Assembly: GCA_039180865.1 (NCBI GenBank)
Contig: JBCDCZ010000005.1
Location: 1 to 45,824 of the forward strand
From: JBCDCU01 sp039180865
GTDB taxonomy: Bacteria > Pseudomonadota > Alphaproteobacteria > Rhizobiales > JACESI01
Direction of reading: 5' to 3'
DNA: 45,824 nucleotides
Shown: in pieces, positions 1-8,905 of the stretch
Position numbering within the stretch: the first letter of the stretch is position 1
Layout of the letters: the number at the start of each line of letters is the position of its first letter
The notes under the pieces: generated by a model
Seen by the model: the letters and a program-made list of their open reading frames with translations, nothing else
Databases searched by the model: none
Told to the model about the DNA's origin: nothing
Made by a program: the position numbers and the translations under genes

Positions 1-1299
1 CTCTGACGGGGCAGGCGCAAGGTCCGGAGCTTGCAGCAATCTTACCGCTTCTTGGTCGGCAAGAAACGTTGGACCGACTATCCTGATATCCGCATTGGCG
101 CCGACTGCCGCTTCCGTAATTCCGCCTTCGCCGGACTGGGGAAGTTGCGCCGTAAGACCTGCGGAAAGCGGACGCAATTCGAAATCACCAGCGATTGCCA
201 ATTGGGTGTCGGGATCGACATAAGGATCGGGTCTTGGCGTCGGTGCCGGAAGCACAACATTGACCTCTTCAAGCGTGTTGAAACCGGACTGCAGAATGCG
301 GGATTGAACACGGGATGATTGTCCGTCACCCACTCTGGTTGCGAACGTCGACTGCCCTTCGATGTTGGCGCGAAGCGTGTTGAATGCGAAGGGTCTTTGC
401 GCAGCCGGACAAAGCGGATCGTCGACGAATTCCCGGCGATAGCGGAAAGCGTTCGGAAGATCCGAATAGGGATTGCCGTAAACATCCACCATCTGTTTGG
501 TGCTCTCGCCCGGATTGAGATGGACGTAAAGTTGCATCTCCGTTTGCGGACTGCTCGCCTGACAGATTGCCTGATCGGTATCGAAGCTTGAGCGGACCGT
601 CGCAAAACTGACCGGGAAGTAATAGCCGTCGCAGACACGCACGCAGAGGGTTCGGTAGACACCGCCATCGATCCCATCAAGATCGAAATCATAACGATCG
701 CGATACGTATCCGAATAGCGCTTCGTCACTTCAGGGATACCGAAGAGACGGGCGAAGAAACCGCGTTTCTTTTTCTTCTTCGGCGTGCGGGCCTGACGAT
801 CCAGTTGATCGGTCGTGGAACAATTCAGATTTTCCATGCGCGCAAGTAAACGATTACGCTGGGCGCGTTGATCCCGGACGCCTTCATTGCGGCTTTGCGC
901 AACAATCGCCCGCATCTGATCGCGGATCGCTTCAAGCCGCGTTTCCATATCATTGATCTGTCGGGATAAAGCACGGCATTCGCGCGGCGCATCGGCGGCG
1001 CGATTGCCGATACGCGTCACACAGCCGATCCGACGTGATCTGCGGACAGCTTCCCGGAGCTCGCGTTCCTGGCGCGCTTCGCGATCACGGAAACGACGAT
1101 ATTCCGGACTACGGCGGGCATCCTGTCTTTGATTGGTATAAACGGTCGGCAGTCGGTCGAGCTGATGGCGAAGGGCAGGGCAAGCCTGATGTTCACTTTG
1201 CGCATGCACCCTGTCGCTGGTGGCCAGGACCGTTCCAAGAGCCGCGATCGCAATCGCGATACCTACGGGTTTGCGAACCACGAAGAGCGATGCACTCAT
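1..1299 (-). CDS. DUF2865 domain secreted protein, cut by left window edge
   Basis: The reading frame is open from the start codon to the window edge, so the C-terminus lies outside. The N-terminus has a basic start (VVRKP), a hydrophobic stretch (GIAIAIAALGTVLA) and a likely cleavage site near VHA-QS, so I infer export to the periplasm. Next comes an Arg/Glu/Gln-rich, probably coiled region, then a lysine run (TPKKKKKRGFF). The DUF2865 core follows, with the hallmark VCDGYYFPVSFA and, further on, the segment CQASSPQTEMQLYVHLNPG. DUF2865 is a family of unknown function mostly found in Rhizobiales; cysteines in the core may pair in the periplasm. ATG codons at 1320 and 1341 are in frame and would add 7 or 14 residues; none of the three has a convincing ribosome site, and I chose the shortest because it leaves a normal signal peptide. 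Confidence 0.85.
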   Translation of the reverse strand, partial: MSASLFVVRKPVGIAIAIAALGTVLATSDRVHAQSEHQACPALRHQLDRLPTVYTNQRQDARRSPEYRRFRDREARQERELREAVRRSRRIGCVTRIGNRAADAPRECRALSRQINDMETRLEAIRDQMRAIVAQSRNEGVRDQRAQRNRLLARMENLNCSTTDQLDRQARTPKKKKKRGFFARLFGIPEVTKRYSDTYRDRYDFDLDGIDGGVYRTLCVRVCDGYYFPVSFATVRSSFDTDQAICQASSPQTEMQLYVHLNPGESTKQMVDVYGNPYSDLPNAFRYRREFVDDPLCPAAQRPFAFNTLRANIEGQSTFATRVGDGQSSRVQSRILQSGFNTLEEVNVVLPAPTPRPDPYVDPDTQLAIAGDFELRPLSAGLTAQLPQSGEGGITEAAVGANADIRIVGPTFLADQEAVRLLQAPDLAPAPSE

Positions 1300-1509
1300 C
1301 GTCGTGGTCAGGCTACACATTCCCGTAAACTTTAATCTCATGGCACAGTTCGACCCGATTCATGGAACGGGCGCAATCCTTACCGGATCCCGTTAACGAT
1401 CTGAAAATAACATGAATTGCGGCGAAATTAGTGGTCGATCCGCCACAATACCCTTAACCCGGCGCTACTGTTCGACTTGATGGCAAGACTGCAACGGTTT
1501 GGGCAGGCT

Positions 1510-3813
1510 CTATTCCTGCTCTTCAATGCGGCCTTGCGCCTCCACTGCGGCTATTGCCGTCATGTTGACGATACCGCGTGATGTGACAGACGGTGTGATG
1601 ATATGCGCAGTCTGCTTGGTGCCAAGCATGATCGGCCCGACGTGAAGCGCATTGGTCATGGCTTTCACCATATTCATCGTGATGTTAGCCGCATTCAGAT
1701 CGGGAAAGACGAAAAGGTTGGCAGGGTCATCGCCAAGTGGTGAGCCGTGAATGATGCGCGCCCTTTGTTGCGGGAGCAGTGCCGCATCGGAGTGCATCTC
1801 GCCGTCCACCACGAGATCCGGCGCGCGTTCGTGCAAGATATCCAGCGCTCGGGTCATCTTCCGCGAAGAATCCGTCTCACGCGAACCGAAGTTTGAATAG
1901 GAAAGAAGCGCCGCTTTCGGCGTGATGCCGAAACGCTCGACCTGCTCGGCAGCCAGGATCGTCATCTCGGCAACCTCCTCCGCACTCGGGTCGATCGTCA
2001 CATAGGTATCGGTAAAGAAGAATGCACCGTGCTGGTTTAAGAGCATACTCATTGTGGAGAAGTCGTGCGCCTTCTCGTCAATATCGATGATCCACTGGAA
2101 GGTTTTGAGGTGACGGGAAAACCGGCCTTCCAGACCACAAAGGAGGGCATCGGCGTCGCCCAGTTGGACCGCAATCGCCGCAATCGCGCTCGTATTCGTG
2201 CGAACGAGGTTACGGGCGGCGTCCGGCGTGATCCCTTTGCGGCCGGCGACCTCGTGCAGGTATTCTGTATAGCGCCTGTAGCGGGCATCCTTTTCAGGGT
2301 TGACGATGTCGAAATCTTCGCCGGCCTTCATGCTGAGACCATAGCGCTCAATGCGGGTCTCCAGAACGCGGGGCCGCCCGATCAGGATCGGCTTCGCAAT
2401 GTTCTCTTCGATGACCACCTGGGCCGCCCTTAGAACCCGCTCGTCCTCGCCGTCGGCATAGATTACGCGCATCGGACGCTTCTTCGCCTTCTCAATCACC
2501 GGCTTCATGACAAGACCGGAGCGGAAGACGAAGCGATTAAGCTGTTCAAGATAGGCGCCGAAATCTTCGATTGGCCGCGCGGCAACACCGCTATCCATGG
2601 CGGCCTTCGCAACCGCCGGGGCAATTCTCAGAATAAGCCGCTGATCGAACGCAGACGGGATCAAATAGCCCGGACCGAACCGGGGAATGATCCCGCCGAG
2701 TGCTTTGGCGCTTGCGTCATCGACAGCTTCACGGGCCAGTTCGGCAATCGCCTTCGTCGCCGCCATCTTCATTTCTTCATTGATCGTGGTCGCGCCAACG
2801 TCGAGCGCGCCGCGGAAGATAAACGGGAAGCACAGAACATTGTTCACCTGATTGGGAAAGTCCGAACGTCCCGTACAGATAAGGGCATCGGGCCGTGCTT
2901 CCGTCGCGACATCCGGCATGATTTCCGGGACCGGATTGGCGAGCGCCATAATGAGCGGGTTCGGTGCCATCGCCTTGATCATCTCAGGCGTCAGGATTCC
3001 ACCCGCGGAGAGACCGAGGAAAATATCGGCCCCTGGAATAATATCGGCGAGAGTGCGAAGGTCCGTTGCCTGCGCATAGGCACCCTTCCACTGGTCCATT
3101 TCCTCTTCGCGGCCCTCATAGACAACGCCGACCCTGTCAGCGAGCCAGACATTTTCGCGCTTCAGGCCAAGACTGAGGAGAAGGTTCAAACAGGCAATCG
3201 AGGCTGCACCGCCACCGGCGGCCGCAAGCTTCACGTCTTCGATTTTCTTACCGGACAGGCTGAGGCCGTTCAGGATCGCCGCCGCCACGATGATCGCCGT
3301 CCCGTGCTGGTCGTCATGAAAGACCGGTATGTTCAGGCGCTCTCTGAGCGTTTGTTCGATGGTGAAGCACTCCGGCGCCTTGATATCTTCCAGGTTGATT
3401 CCGCCAAAAGTCGGCTCAAGGGCCGCAACGACGTCGATAAAGCGTTCGATATCGGTTTCTTGAACCTCGATATCGAAAACGTCGATATTTGCGAATTTTT
3501 TAAAGAGAACCGCTTTACCTTCCATCACCGGCTTCGAGGCAAGCGCCCCGATATTACCAAGCCCAAGGACAGCGGTACCATTGGATATCACCCCGACGAG
3601 ATTGCCTCTGGACGTGTATTTGTGGGCGTTTGCTGGGTCTTTTTCGATTTCGAGGCAGGGCGCGGCAACACCCGGCGAATAGGCAAGGGCAAGGTCACGC
3701 TGGTTTCCGAGCGGCTTTGTCGCGGATATCTCAAGTTTGCCCGGCTTTGGGTACTGGTGGAAAAAGAGGGCGTTCTTGTCAAGTTCGCCCTTGGCTTGAT
3801 CGGGTTTTGTCAT
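1510..3813 (-). CDS. maeB: NADP-dependent malic enzyme with phosphotransacetylase-like domain
   Basis: Oxidatively decarboxylates malate to pyruvate with NADP+, linking the TCA cycle to pyruvate and NADPH supply in the cytoplasm. At 767 residues it has the full length of the two-part bacterial malic enzymes. The malic enzyme N-terminal domain carries YSPGVAAPC near residue 45 and FHDDQHGTA near 145. The NAD-binding fold has a glycine loop (AAAGGGAAS), slightly unlike the usual GAGAAA, and ALANPVPEI. From about residue 430 to the end lies a phosphotransacetylase-like domain (ADGEDERVLRAA at its start, LLSYSNFGS and FPDLNAANI later); in this family it is regulatory and not known to make acetyl phosphate. 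The ATG is preceded by only a weak GGAAA. Rhizobia often carry two malic enzymes; the NADP preference is inferred from similarity to Tme/MaeB. Confidence 0.95.
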   Translation of the reverse strand: MTKPDQAKGELDKNALFFHQYPKPGKLEISATKPLGNQRDLALAYSPGVAAPCLEIEKDPANAHKYTSRGNLVGVISNGTAVLGLGNIGALASKPVMEGKAVLFKKFANIDVFDIEVQETDIERFIDVVAALEPTFGGINLEDIKAPECFTIEQTLRERLNIPVFHDDQHGTAIIVAAAILNGLSLSGKKIEDVKLAAAGGGAASIACLNLLLSLGLKRENVWLADRVGVVYEGREEEMDQWKGAYAQATDLRTLADIIPGADIFLGLSAGGILTPEMIKAMAPNPLIMALANPVPEIMPDVATEARPDALICTGRSDFPNQVNNVLCFPFIFRGALDVGATTINEEMKMAATKAIAELAREAVDDASAKALGGIIPRFGPGYLIPSAFDQRLILRIAPAVAKAAMDSGVAARPIEDFGAYLEQLNRFVFRSGLVMKPVIEKAKKRPMRVIYADGEDERVLRAAQVVIEENIAKPILIGRPRVLETRIERYGLSMKAGEDFDIVNPEKDARYRRYTEYLHEVAGRKGITPDAARNLVRTNTSAIAAIAVQLGDADALLCGLEGRFSRHLKTFQWIIDIDEKAHDFSTMSMLLNQHGAFFFTDTYVTIDPSAEEVAEMTILAAEQVERFGITPKAALLSYSNFGSRETDSSRKMTRALDILHERAPDLVVDGEMHSDAALLPQQRARIIHGSPLGDDPANLFVFPDLNAANITMNMVKAMTNALHVGPIMLGTKQTAHIITPSVTSRGIVNMTAIAAVEAQGRIEEQE

Positions 3814-3924
3814 GGTGAGGTTTCCGGGAATTGTCTGTCAGCGTGAAGCGGCATCCCGCCTGCGATTGGCAGCGCTTGACAAAATGCCGGTTGCGACCGC
3901 GTTAGGGGGGCGAGTACGGGAGGA

Positions 3925-3953
3925 CCATAACAGCACGCAAGCGCCGCCCTCAA
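3925..3953 (-). promoter_or_regulatory. possible sigma-70-type promoter for maeB
   Basis: Read on the minus strand, TTGAGG (3953-3948) is followed after exactly 17 bases by TTATGG (3930-3925), about 110 bases before the maeB start. Both hexamers deviate from consensus, so this is only a candidate. It lies downstream of the small membrane gene's terminator, which fits maeB having its own promoter. Confidence 0.25.
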
Positions 3954-4020
3954 GTCACAAAGGCACCGATTTATAAGGTGAACAAGACAGATGATGTTCC
4001 TGGAAATCTCAGATTTAGAA

Positions 4021-4070
4021 AAGAAAAAGCCGGATACCGCTCAAGTGGGGAATTACCCGAGGTATCCGGC
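4021..4070 (-). terminator. rho-independent terminator of the 52-residue small gene
   Basis: On the minus strand the perfect 10-base stem GCCGGATACC (4070-4061) and GGTATCCGGC (4038-4029), with a 22-base loop, is followed at once by TTTTTCTTTTC. It begins 13 bases after the stop codon of the small ORF at 4084-4242, which supports that ORF being an expressed, self-contained transcription unit. Confidence 0.85.
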
Positions 4071-4083
4071 GAACAAGTAGGTA

Positions 4084-4242
4084 TTACCGCCCGATACCGC
4101 GGACATATTCCGCGGTCGGGATAGAGCTAAAGCCCTGGCCTTGTTTCGGCCCGGTGACGGAATAAACCAGCGCAAACATAAACAGGATAAGCAGGCTCAA
4201 TCCAACCGTACAGGAAGTCACCGATTGAACGATTTTGAGCAT
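4084..4242 (-). CDS. small single-pass membrane protein, 52 residues, family not recognised
   Basis: Not recognised as any named family. The protein starts MLKIVQSVTSCTVG, then has one strongly hydrophobic segment at about residues 14-29 (GLSLLILFMFALVYSV), then a short polar tail ending EYVRGIGR. That tail has no further membrane segment, so a single-pass inner-membrane peptide is inferred; orientation is not clear. Support for it being real: an ideal Shine-Dalgarno GAGGAG sits 8 bases before the ATG (GAGGAGTATCGAAATG), and a textbook hairpin terminator follows the stop. It stands alone between maeB and cysS, on the same strand as maeB, but the terminator separates the two. No close partner gene suggests a function. 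Confidence 0.7.
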   Translation of the reverse strand: MLKIVQSVTSCTVGLSLLILFMFALVYSVTGPKQGQGFSSIPTAEYVRGIGR

Positions 4243-4661
4243 TTCGATACTCCTCGTTTCTTTATCTTACATTCGTTTGCGGACTTCAATTCGTAAGGCT
4301 CCGCAGGGACGCTTGAGAAAACGATTATCATTCCAGGACTGAACCCGTACTGAGAGGCGCATTCATATTCCGTTCAGCGAGACAATTATGCCGGAACGGC
4401 CGTCGATCGGTGTTGGCTGAGATCAAATGCCGGTTGATTTTCCAACCGCAATGGCGCATTGAAAGGCAATGAACCTATGTGCGCACGAAATTAACTGTTT
4501 CTGTGGGATTATTATTAGCTAGTTGCTCCAACTGGCCGCGCCGTTCATTTCCTCCATTCGAACTTTCCAGAACGCGCCGGTCGGGGTGAAGCACGTCGTC
4601 TTTTGTGGCTGGGTGATCATACACTCCAGATGCTTGGGCGAATGACCGGGGGACTGTGACG
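4243..4661. other. 419-base intergenic region between the small membrane gene and cysS
   Basis: Divergent control region for the 52-residue gene (leftward) and cysS (rightward). It contains a Fur-box-like stretch at 4317-4335 (GAAAACGATTATCATTCCA), about 75 bases upstream of the small gene. There is also an A/T-rich stretch at 4487-4521 (GAAATTAACTG to TTATTATTAGCTA) that could hold a cysS promoter, but no clear -35/-10 pair stands out. A 33-codon minus-strand ORF (4519-4620) lies in the right part, with no ribosome site and no recognisable family. Confidence 0.5.
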
Positions 4662-6098
4662 ATGACCGAGATGAAGGACCGGATCGATGCGGCGGACCTT
4701 GTTCTCTACGATACGATGACGCGGGAAAAGCGGCCGTTTCAGCCCATCGATCCTGAGCGGCTTCGAATGTATGTCTGCGGACCGACCGTCTACGATTTCG
4801 CCCATATCGGCAATGCACGCCCGGTGATCGTGTTCGACCTCCTGTTCAGGCTCCTGCGCCACCTCTTCGGAGAAGAGCGCGTGCGCTATGTCAGAAACCT
4901 CACCGATGTCGACGACAAGATCAACAAACGCGCGCTCGAGACCTATGGCGACAAGATTTCCAAAAATGAGATGTCGCTCAACGAAGCGATCCGCGAAGTG
5001 ACGGAAAGCACGGCCCGCCAGTTTCAGACCGACATGCATGCGCTCGGCTGTCTTGATCCTTCCAATGAGCCGCGCGCGACAGAACATATCAGTCAGATGA
5101 TCGAAATCATTCAGCTTCTCATCGATCGCGGGCATGCCTATGTCGCGACCGGGGCAGAGGGTGATGAAGTTCTCTTCCGTGTTGAATCCATGTCCGAATA
5201 CGGTTCGCTCTCAAACCGCAAGCTTGAAGAGCAGCAGGCGGGCGCACGGGTTGACGTGGAAGACCACAAGGATCATCCAGGCGATTTCGTTCTGTGGAAG
5301 GCGTCCGACCATACGGCGCCCGGTTGGGACGCAAGCTATGTGGTTGACGGCGAGGAGAAGGCAATTTTCGGTCGTCCGGGATGGCATATTGAGTGCTCGG
5401 CCATGAGCCGTGAATTCCTCGGAGAGACCTTTGATATTCACGGCGGCGGAATCGATCTGGTTTTCCCGCACCATGAAAACGAGATCGCCCAGACATGTTG
5501 TGCTTTTGGTGTAAAAAGAATGGCTAACACATGGATGCACAACGGCTTTTTGCAAGTAGAGGGTGAGAAGATGTCGAAATCTCTTGGCAACTTCATCACC
5601 GTCGATGAACTTCTACGAACCGAGACAGTCGGAGGCCGCTCATGGCCGGGGGAAGTGATCCGGCTTGCCATGCTGATGACCCAATATCGCGAGCCGATCG
5701 ATTTCTCCGTTCGAAGGCTGGAAGAAGCAGAGTCTGTCCTGCGCAGGCTCCAACGCCGCGCTAATGAAGGCGAAGACAAAGGCGCACTTCGGGACGTGGT
5801 GAGGCCGCTTCTCGACGATCTCAACACGCCGGAGGCTATTCGGGTTCTGTCCGATCTATCCGGGGCAACGCTTGCAAAGGCGCTCACTTTCTTCGGTCTG
5901 CCGGACAAAGCCGATGTGTCAGGCGTTGATGAGGCTGCAATCGCAGTCAAGATCTCCGAGCGGTTGTCTTTCATCGCGGAAAAGAACTGGGCCGAGGCTG
6001 ACAAGATAAGGGACGCGCTTCTAACCGAAGGCATCCGTCTCAAGGATGGCAAAGACCCTGAGACGGGCGAAAGGACGACGCATTGGGAAATGGTATGA
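4662..6098 (+). CDS. cysS: cysteinyl-tRNA synthetase
   Basis: Charges tRNA-Cys with cysteine in the cytoplasm; a class I synthetase. The HIGH-type motif appears as HIGNARPVIVFDLL near residue 48, just after the zinc-site cysteine in MYVCGPTVYD. Further zinc-site residues are in GWHIECSAMS and FPHHENEI. The KMSKS loop is intact (GEKMSKSLGNF). The 478-residue length is normal. A GTG at 4656 could also start it, but GGGGGA at 4648-4653 sits 8 bases before the ATG at 4662 and only 2 before the GTG, so I prefer the ATG. The gene runs 17 bases from the next start (cimA), so the two are probably co-transcribed. No T-box or other leader element was seen. Confidence 0.97.
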   Translation: MTEMKDRIDAADLVLYDTMTREKRPFQPIDPERLRMYVCGPTVYDFAHIGNARPVIVFDLLFRLLRHLFGEERVRYVRNLTDVDDKINKRALETYGDKISKNEMSLNEAIREVTESTARQFQTDMHALGCLDPSNEPRATEHISQMIEIIQLLIDRGHAYVATGAEGDEVLFRVESMSEYGSLSNRKLEEQQAGARVDVEDHKDHPGDFVLWKASDHTAPGWDASYVVDGEEKAIFGRPGWHIECSAMSREFLGETFDIHGGGIDLVFPHHENEIAQTCCAFGVKRMANTWMHNGFLQVEGEKMSKSLGNFITVDELLRTETVGGRSWPGEVIRLAMLMTQYREPIDFSVRRLEEAESVLRRLQRRANEGEDKGALRDVVRPLLDDLNTPEAIRVLSDLSGATLAKALTFFGLPDKADVSGVDEAAIAVKISERLSFIAEKNWAEADKIRDALLTEGIRLKDGKDPETGERTTHWEMV

Positions 6099-6115
6099 TG
6101 GGGGAGAATGATCTG

Positions 6116-7717
6116 ATGGAGCGTGAACGGCTTTACATATTCGATACGACCCTGCGAGACGGGCAACAGACCCCGGGGATCGACTTTTCCGTTGACGAGA
6201 AGGTGGCTGTGGTCGACCTTCTTGAGCGTCTCGGTGTCGACTATATCGAAGGCGGCTATCCGGGCGCCAATCCTACGGACACGGAATTCTTTCAGAAGAA
6301 CAGAACCACATCGACGACCTTTACCGCGTTCGGCATGACCAAACGGGTCGGCGTCTCAGCATCAAACGATCCAGGCCTTACCGCGCTTCTAGGCGCAGAA
6401 GCGGACGCCATCTGTTTTGTCGCGAAAGCCTGGGATTACCATGTGCGACTGGCACTTGGATGTTCCAATGAAGAGAACCTCGACTCGATCCGCGAAAGCG
6501 TGACTGCGGCACGCGCCAAGAACCGTGAAGTGCTGCTTGATTGCGAGCACTTCTTCGATGGCTATAAGGCGAACCGGGACTATGCTCTGAAGGTTGCGAC
6601 AACGGCTCATGAAGCCGGAGCCCGATGGATTGTGCTTTGCGACACGAATGGCGGAACGCTTCCCCATGAGGTAAGTGAGATTGTTGCCGATGTTGCCCAG
6701 CATGTCCCGGGAGAGAAGCTTGGCATACATGCCCATGACGATACCGGGAATGCCGTTGCAAATTCGCTTGCGGCGGTGAGGGCGGGTGTGCGCCAGATCC
6801 AGGGAACGCTCAACGGGATCGGTGAGCGGTGCGGCAATGCAAACCTCACATCGCTTCTGCCGACCCTCGTCTTGAAGCCTGAATATGCGGATCGTTTTTC
6901 ACTTAAGACAACACATGAAACAATCAAAGATTTAACAAGTATTTCAAGAGTTTTTGACGAACTTCTCAATCAAATTCCAGAACGTCAGGCTCCCTATGTG
7001 GGCGCGTCCGCCTTCGCGACGAAAGCCGGAATCCACGCTTCCGCGCTCTTGAAGGAACCGCAGACCTACGAGCACATACCGCCCGAAACCGTTGGCAACC
7101 GGCGCAATGTCATGGTCTCCGATCAGGCGGGGCGATCCAACCTCATTTCCGAGCTCACCCGAATGGGGATTGAGGTGGACCGCAAGGATGAGCGTCTCGA
7201 CGGTTTGCTCTCGGAAATCAAGGACCGCGAGGCGCAAGGTTATGCCTATGAGGCCGCGACGGCGTCGCTTGAGTTGCTCGCCCGCAGACGGCTTGGATCC
7301 GTGCCCGACTTCTTCAAGGTCGATAGTTTCCGCGTCATGGTAGAGCGCCGGTTCAACGCTCTCGGTGACCTCGTCACGGTGTCCGAAGCCGTCGTGAAAG
7401 TCGATGTCGATGGCGAAGTCTTCCATTCGGTCGGCGAAGGAAACGGTCCGGTCAACGCGCTGGACATCGCCTTGCGTAAGGATCTTGGAAAGTATCAGGG
7501 CCTGATCGAAGATCTTGAACTCGTGGACTTCAAGGTGCGGATCCTCAATGGGGGCACGGAAGCCGTGACACGGGTACTGATAGAGAGCCGCGATGGGACT
7601 GGACGGCACTGGTTCACAGTTGGCGTCTCGGCCAACATTATCGATGCGTCTTTCGCGGCTCTCGTGGATTCTATGCGCTACAAGCTCTTTTGCGCATCAA
7701 AGCGCGAAGTCGTCTGA
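6116..7717 (+). CDS. cimA: citramalate synthase (LeuA-like)
   Basis: Condenses acetyl-CoA with pyruvate to give (R)-citramalate, the entry to the pyruvate route to isoleucine. The 533-residue protein has the catalytic HMGL-like TIM barrel: FDTTLRDGQQTPG at its start, GIHAHDDTGNAVAN near residue 205 with metal-binding histidines, and NGIGERCGNANL. A C-terminal LeuA dimer/allosteric domain follows from about residue 390. Its length and N-terminal LRDG(Q)QTPGIDFS match the TIGR00977 citramalate synthase type better than true 2-isopropylmalate synthase, though 2-IPM synthase remains possible from motifs alone. An in-frame TTG at 6083 and ATGs at 6095 and 6098 lie upstream, but GGGGGAG at 6100-6106 is spaced 9 bases from the ATG at 6116, which decides the start. 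It is likely in an operon with cysS. Confidence 0.9.
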   Translation: MERERLYIFDTTLRDGQQTPGIDFSVDEKVAVVDLLERLGVDYIEGGYPGANPTDTEFFQKNRTTSTTFTAFGMTKRVGVSASNDPGLTALLGAEADAICFVAKAWDYHVRLALGCSNEENLDSIRESVTAARAKNREVLLDCEHFFDGYKANRDYALKVATTAHEAGARWIVLCDTNGGTLPHEVSEIVADVAQHVPGEKLGIHAHDDTGNAVANSLAAVRAGVRQIQGTLNGIGERCGNANLTSLLPTLVLKPEYADRFSLKTTHETIKDLTSISRVFDELLNQIPERQAPYVGASAFATKAGIHASALLKEPQTYEHIPPETVGNRRNVMVSDQAGRSNLISELTRMGIEVDRKDERLDGLLSEIKDREAQGYAYEAATASLELLARRRLGSVPDFFKVDSFRVMVERRFNALGDLVTVSEAVVKVDVDGEVFHSVGEGNGPVNALDIALRKDLGKYQGLIEDLELVDFKVRILNGGTEAVTRVLIESRDGTGRHWFTVGVSANIIDASFAALVDSMRYKLFCASKREVV

Positions 7718-7905
7718 AAGCCAGGTTCCAAGCCGAACCAACAAACCCTCCAGGCATATGCGACTGCGGCTGCCTCATCCGCGGCAGGGTTGCGTCGTAT
7801 CCTGCATGATGCGAGACCCGAGGGAGGATTAAAGAACGGGAGAAGCCAGAACGCGGCCGGTTTCTCGAAAAAGCGTTGACAATGGCAACGGAAAGGATGC
7901 GGCAA

Positions 7906-8286
7906 ATGGAAGAAGCGGAACACGACATCGTATCGGGCCCGAACGGCCCGGACAGCTACGATACAGTTGGTGGGCGGATTTGCCGGGCACGCGAAGCCTG
8001 CGCTCTGTCGCCGGCGCAACTCGCCCGACGCCTCGGCATCAAGACGGCAACCCTGCACTCGTGGGAAAACGACAAGTCAGAACCCCGATCCAACAAGCTC
8101 GTCATGTTGTCGGGCGTACTGAATGTCAGCCCGTCCTGGCTTATCATGGGGGAAGGACAAGCGCCGATCACACCAGACGAATCGGACAAGGCAAAACTCG
8201 AAGATATGCGCTATGAACTGATCCAGCTCCATAAACAAGCAAAAGAAATTTCTGAGAAAATAGAGAATCTTATCGGAAGACTCTAA
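7906..8286 (+). CDS. XRE-family helix-turn-helix regulator
   Basis: A small cytoplasmic DNA-binding protein of about 126 residues. The HTH_3-type domain covers roughly residues 20-80: RICRAREACALSPAQLARRL, then GIKTATLHSWENDKSEPR and LSGVLNVSPSWLIMGEG, the usual ending of Cro/CI-type domains. A charged C-terminal helix (LIQLHKQAKEISEKIENL) could form a dimer coiled coil. In-frame ATGs at 7882 and 7897 are possible; GGAAAGG (7890-7896) lies 9 bases before the ATG at 7906, so I prefer that. It follows cimA by 188 bases with no terminator in between. The target genes are unknown; no operator could be assigned. Confidence 0.85.
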   Translation: MEEAEHDIVSGPNGPDSYDTVGGRICRAREACALSPAQLARRLGIKTATLHSWENDKSEPRSNKLVMLSGVLNVSPSWLIMGEGQAPITPDESDKAKLEDMRYELIQLHKQAKEISEKIENLIGRL

Positions 8287-8299
8287 ACTAATTTATATT

Positions 8300-8905
8300 T
8301 TACATCCGGGTACGCACAATGTCCTCTTCGACAAGGATTTCGCGCGGTGTGTGGCCACGAAGGAGCGGCAGAATTTCTGCCGCGGTCTCCGCCCGGTAGT
8401 AATTGAGCGGATACGGTTCACCGACAAAATTTTCCTCTGTCATATGCTCAATGAGCTCAACGAGCGGCGCCCAAAACCCATCGAAATCGGCAATCAGAAC
8501 CGGCTTGTCGTGCTGGCGTAGTTGCGCCCAGGTCATCTGTTCAACGAGTTCTTCCAAGGTGCCAATTCCGCCTGGTAGCGCGACAAAGGCATCGGACTTT
8601 TCAAACATGAGCATTTTGCGCTCATGCATATTCTCTGTCACGATCACTTCGTCGAGGGTCGATAGGCTGTGTCCAAGACGTTCTTTCGTCATCAAAAAAT
8701 CGGGAATGATCCCGGTGACATCACCACCTTTCGACAATGCGCCTTCAGCAACCTTTCCCATTAACCCCGTCGTCCCACCGCCATAAACAAGCCGGACATT
8801 TTCGCTCGCAAGCAATGCACCGAATTCAAAGGCGAGTTCCGCATAGAGCGGGTTTTCGCCCGGTCTTGATCCGCAAAAAACGCAAACGCTGTTTATCTCA
8901 GTCAT
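8300..8905 (-). CDS. LOG-family protein (nucleoside 5'-monophosphate phosphoribohydrolase)
   Basis: A 201-residue Rossmann-fold protein of the TIGR00730/LOG family, often mislabelled lysine decarboxylase. It opens with VCVFCGSRPG, has LVYGGGTTGLMG near residue 40 and the family's PGGIGTLEELVEQ near residue 110, which holds the catalytic Arg/Glu region of LOG enzymes. Characterised members cleave cytokinin riboside monophosphate or related AMP compounds into base and ribose 5-phosphate; the substrate in this bacterium is not known. It is a single gene facing the XRE gene tail to tail (13 bases apart). The ATG has no strong ribosome site. Cytoplasmic. Confidence 0.93.
   Translation of the reverse strand: MTEINSVCVFCGSRPGENPLYAELAFEFGALLASENVRLVYGGGTTGLMGKVAEGALSKGGDVTGIIPDFLMTKERLGHSLSTLDEVIVTENMHERKMLMFEKSDAFVALPGGIGTLEELVEQMTWAQLRQHDKPVLIADFDGFWAPLVELIEHMTEENFVGEPYPLNYYRAETAAEILPLLRGHTPREILVEEDIVRTRM

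Noticed and set aside
78..692. 204-codon minus-strand ORF at the left edge
   Set aside because: It is a shadow frame of the DUF2865 gene, whose own frame carries the DUF2865 hallmark and continues past the window edge.
4519..4620. Minus-strand 33-codon ORF (MITQPQKTTCF...) ahead of cysS
   Set aside because: No ribosome site, no hydrophobic or domain feature and no known family; it also runs into the cysS start on the other strand. Could be a decayed gene end but cannot be supported.
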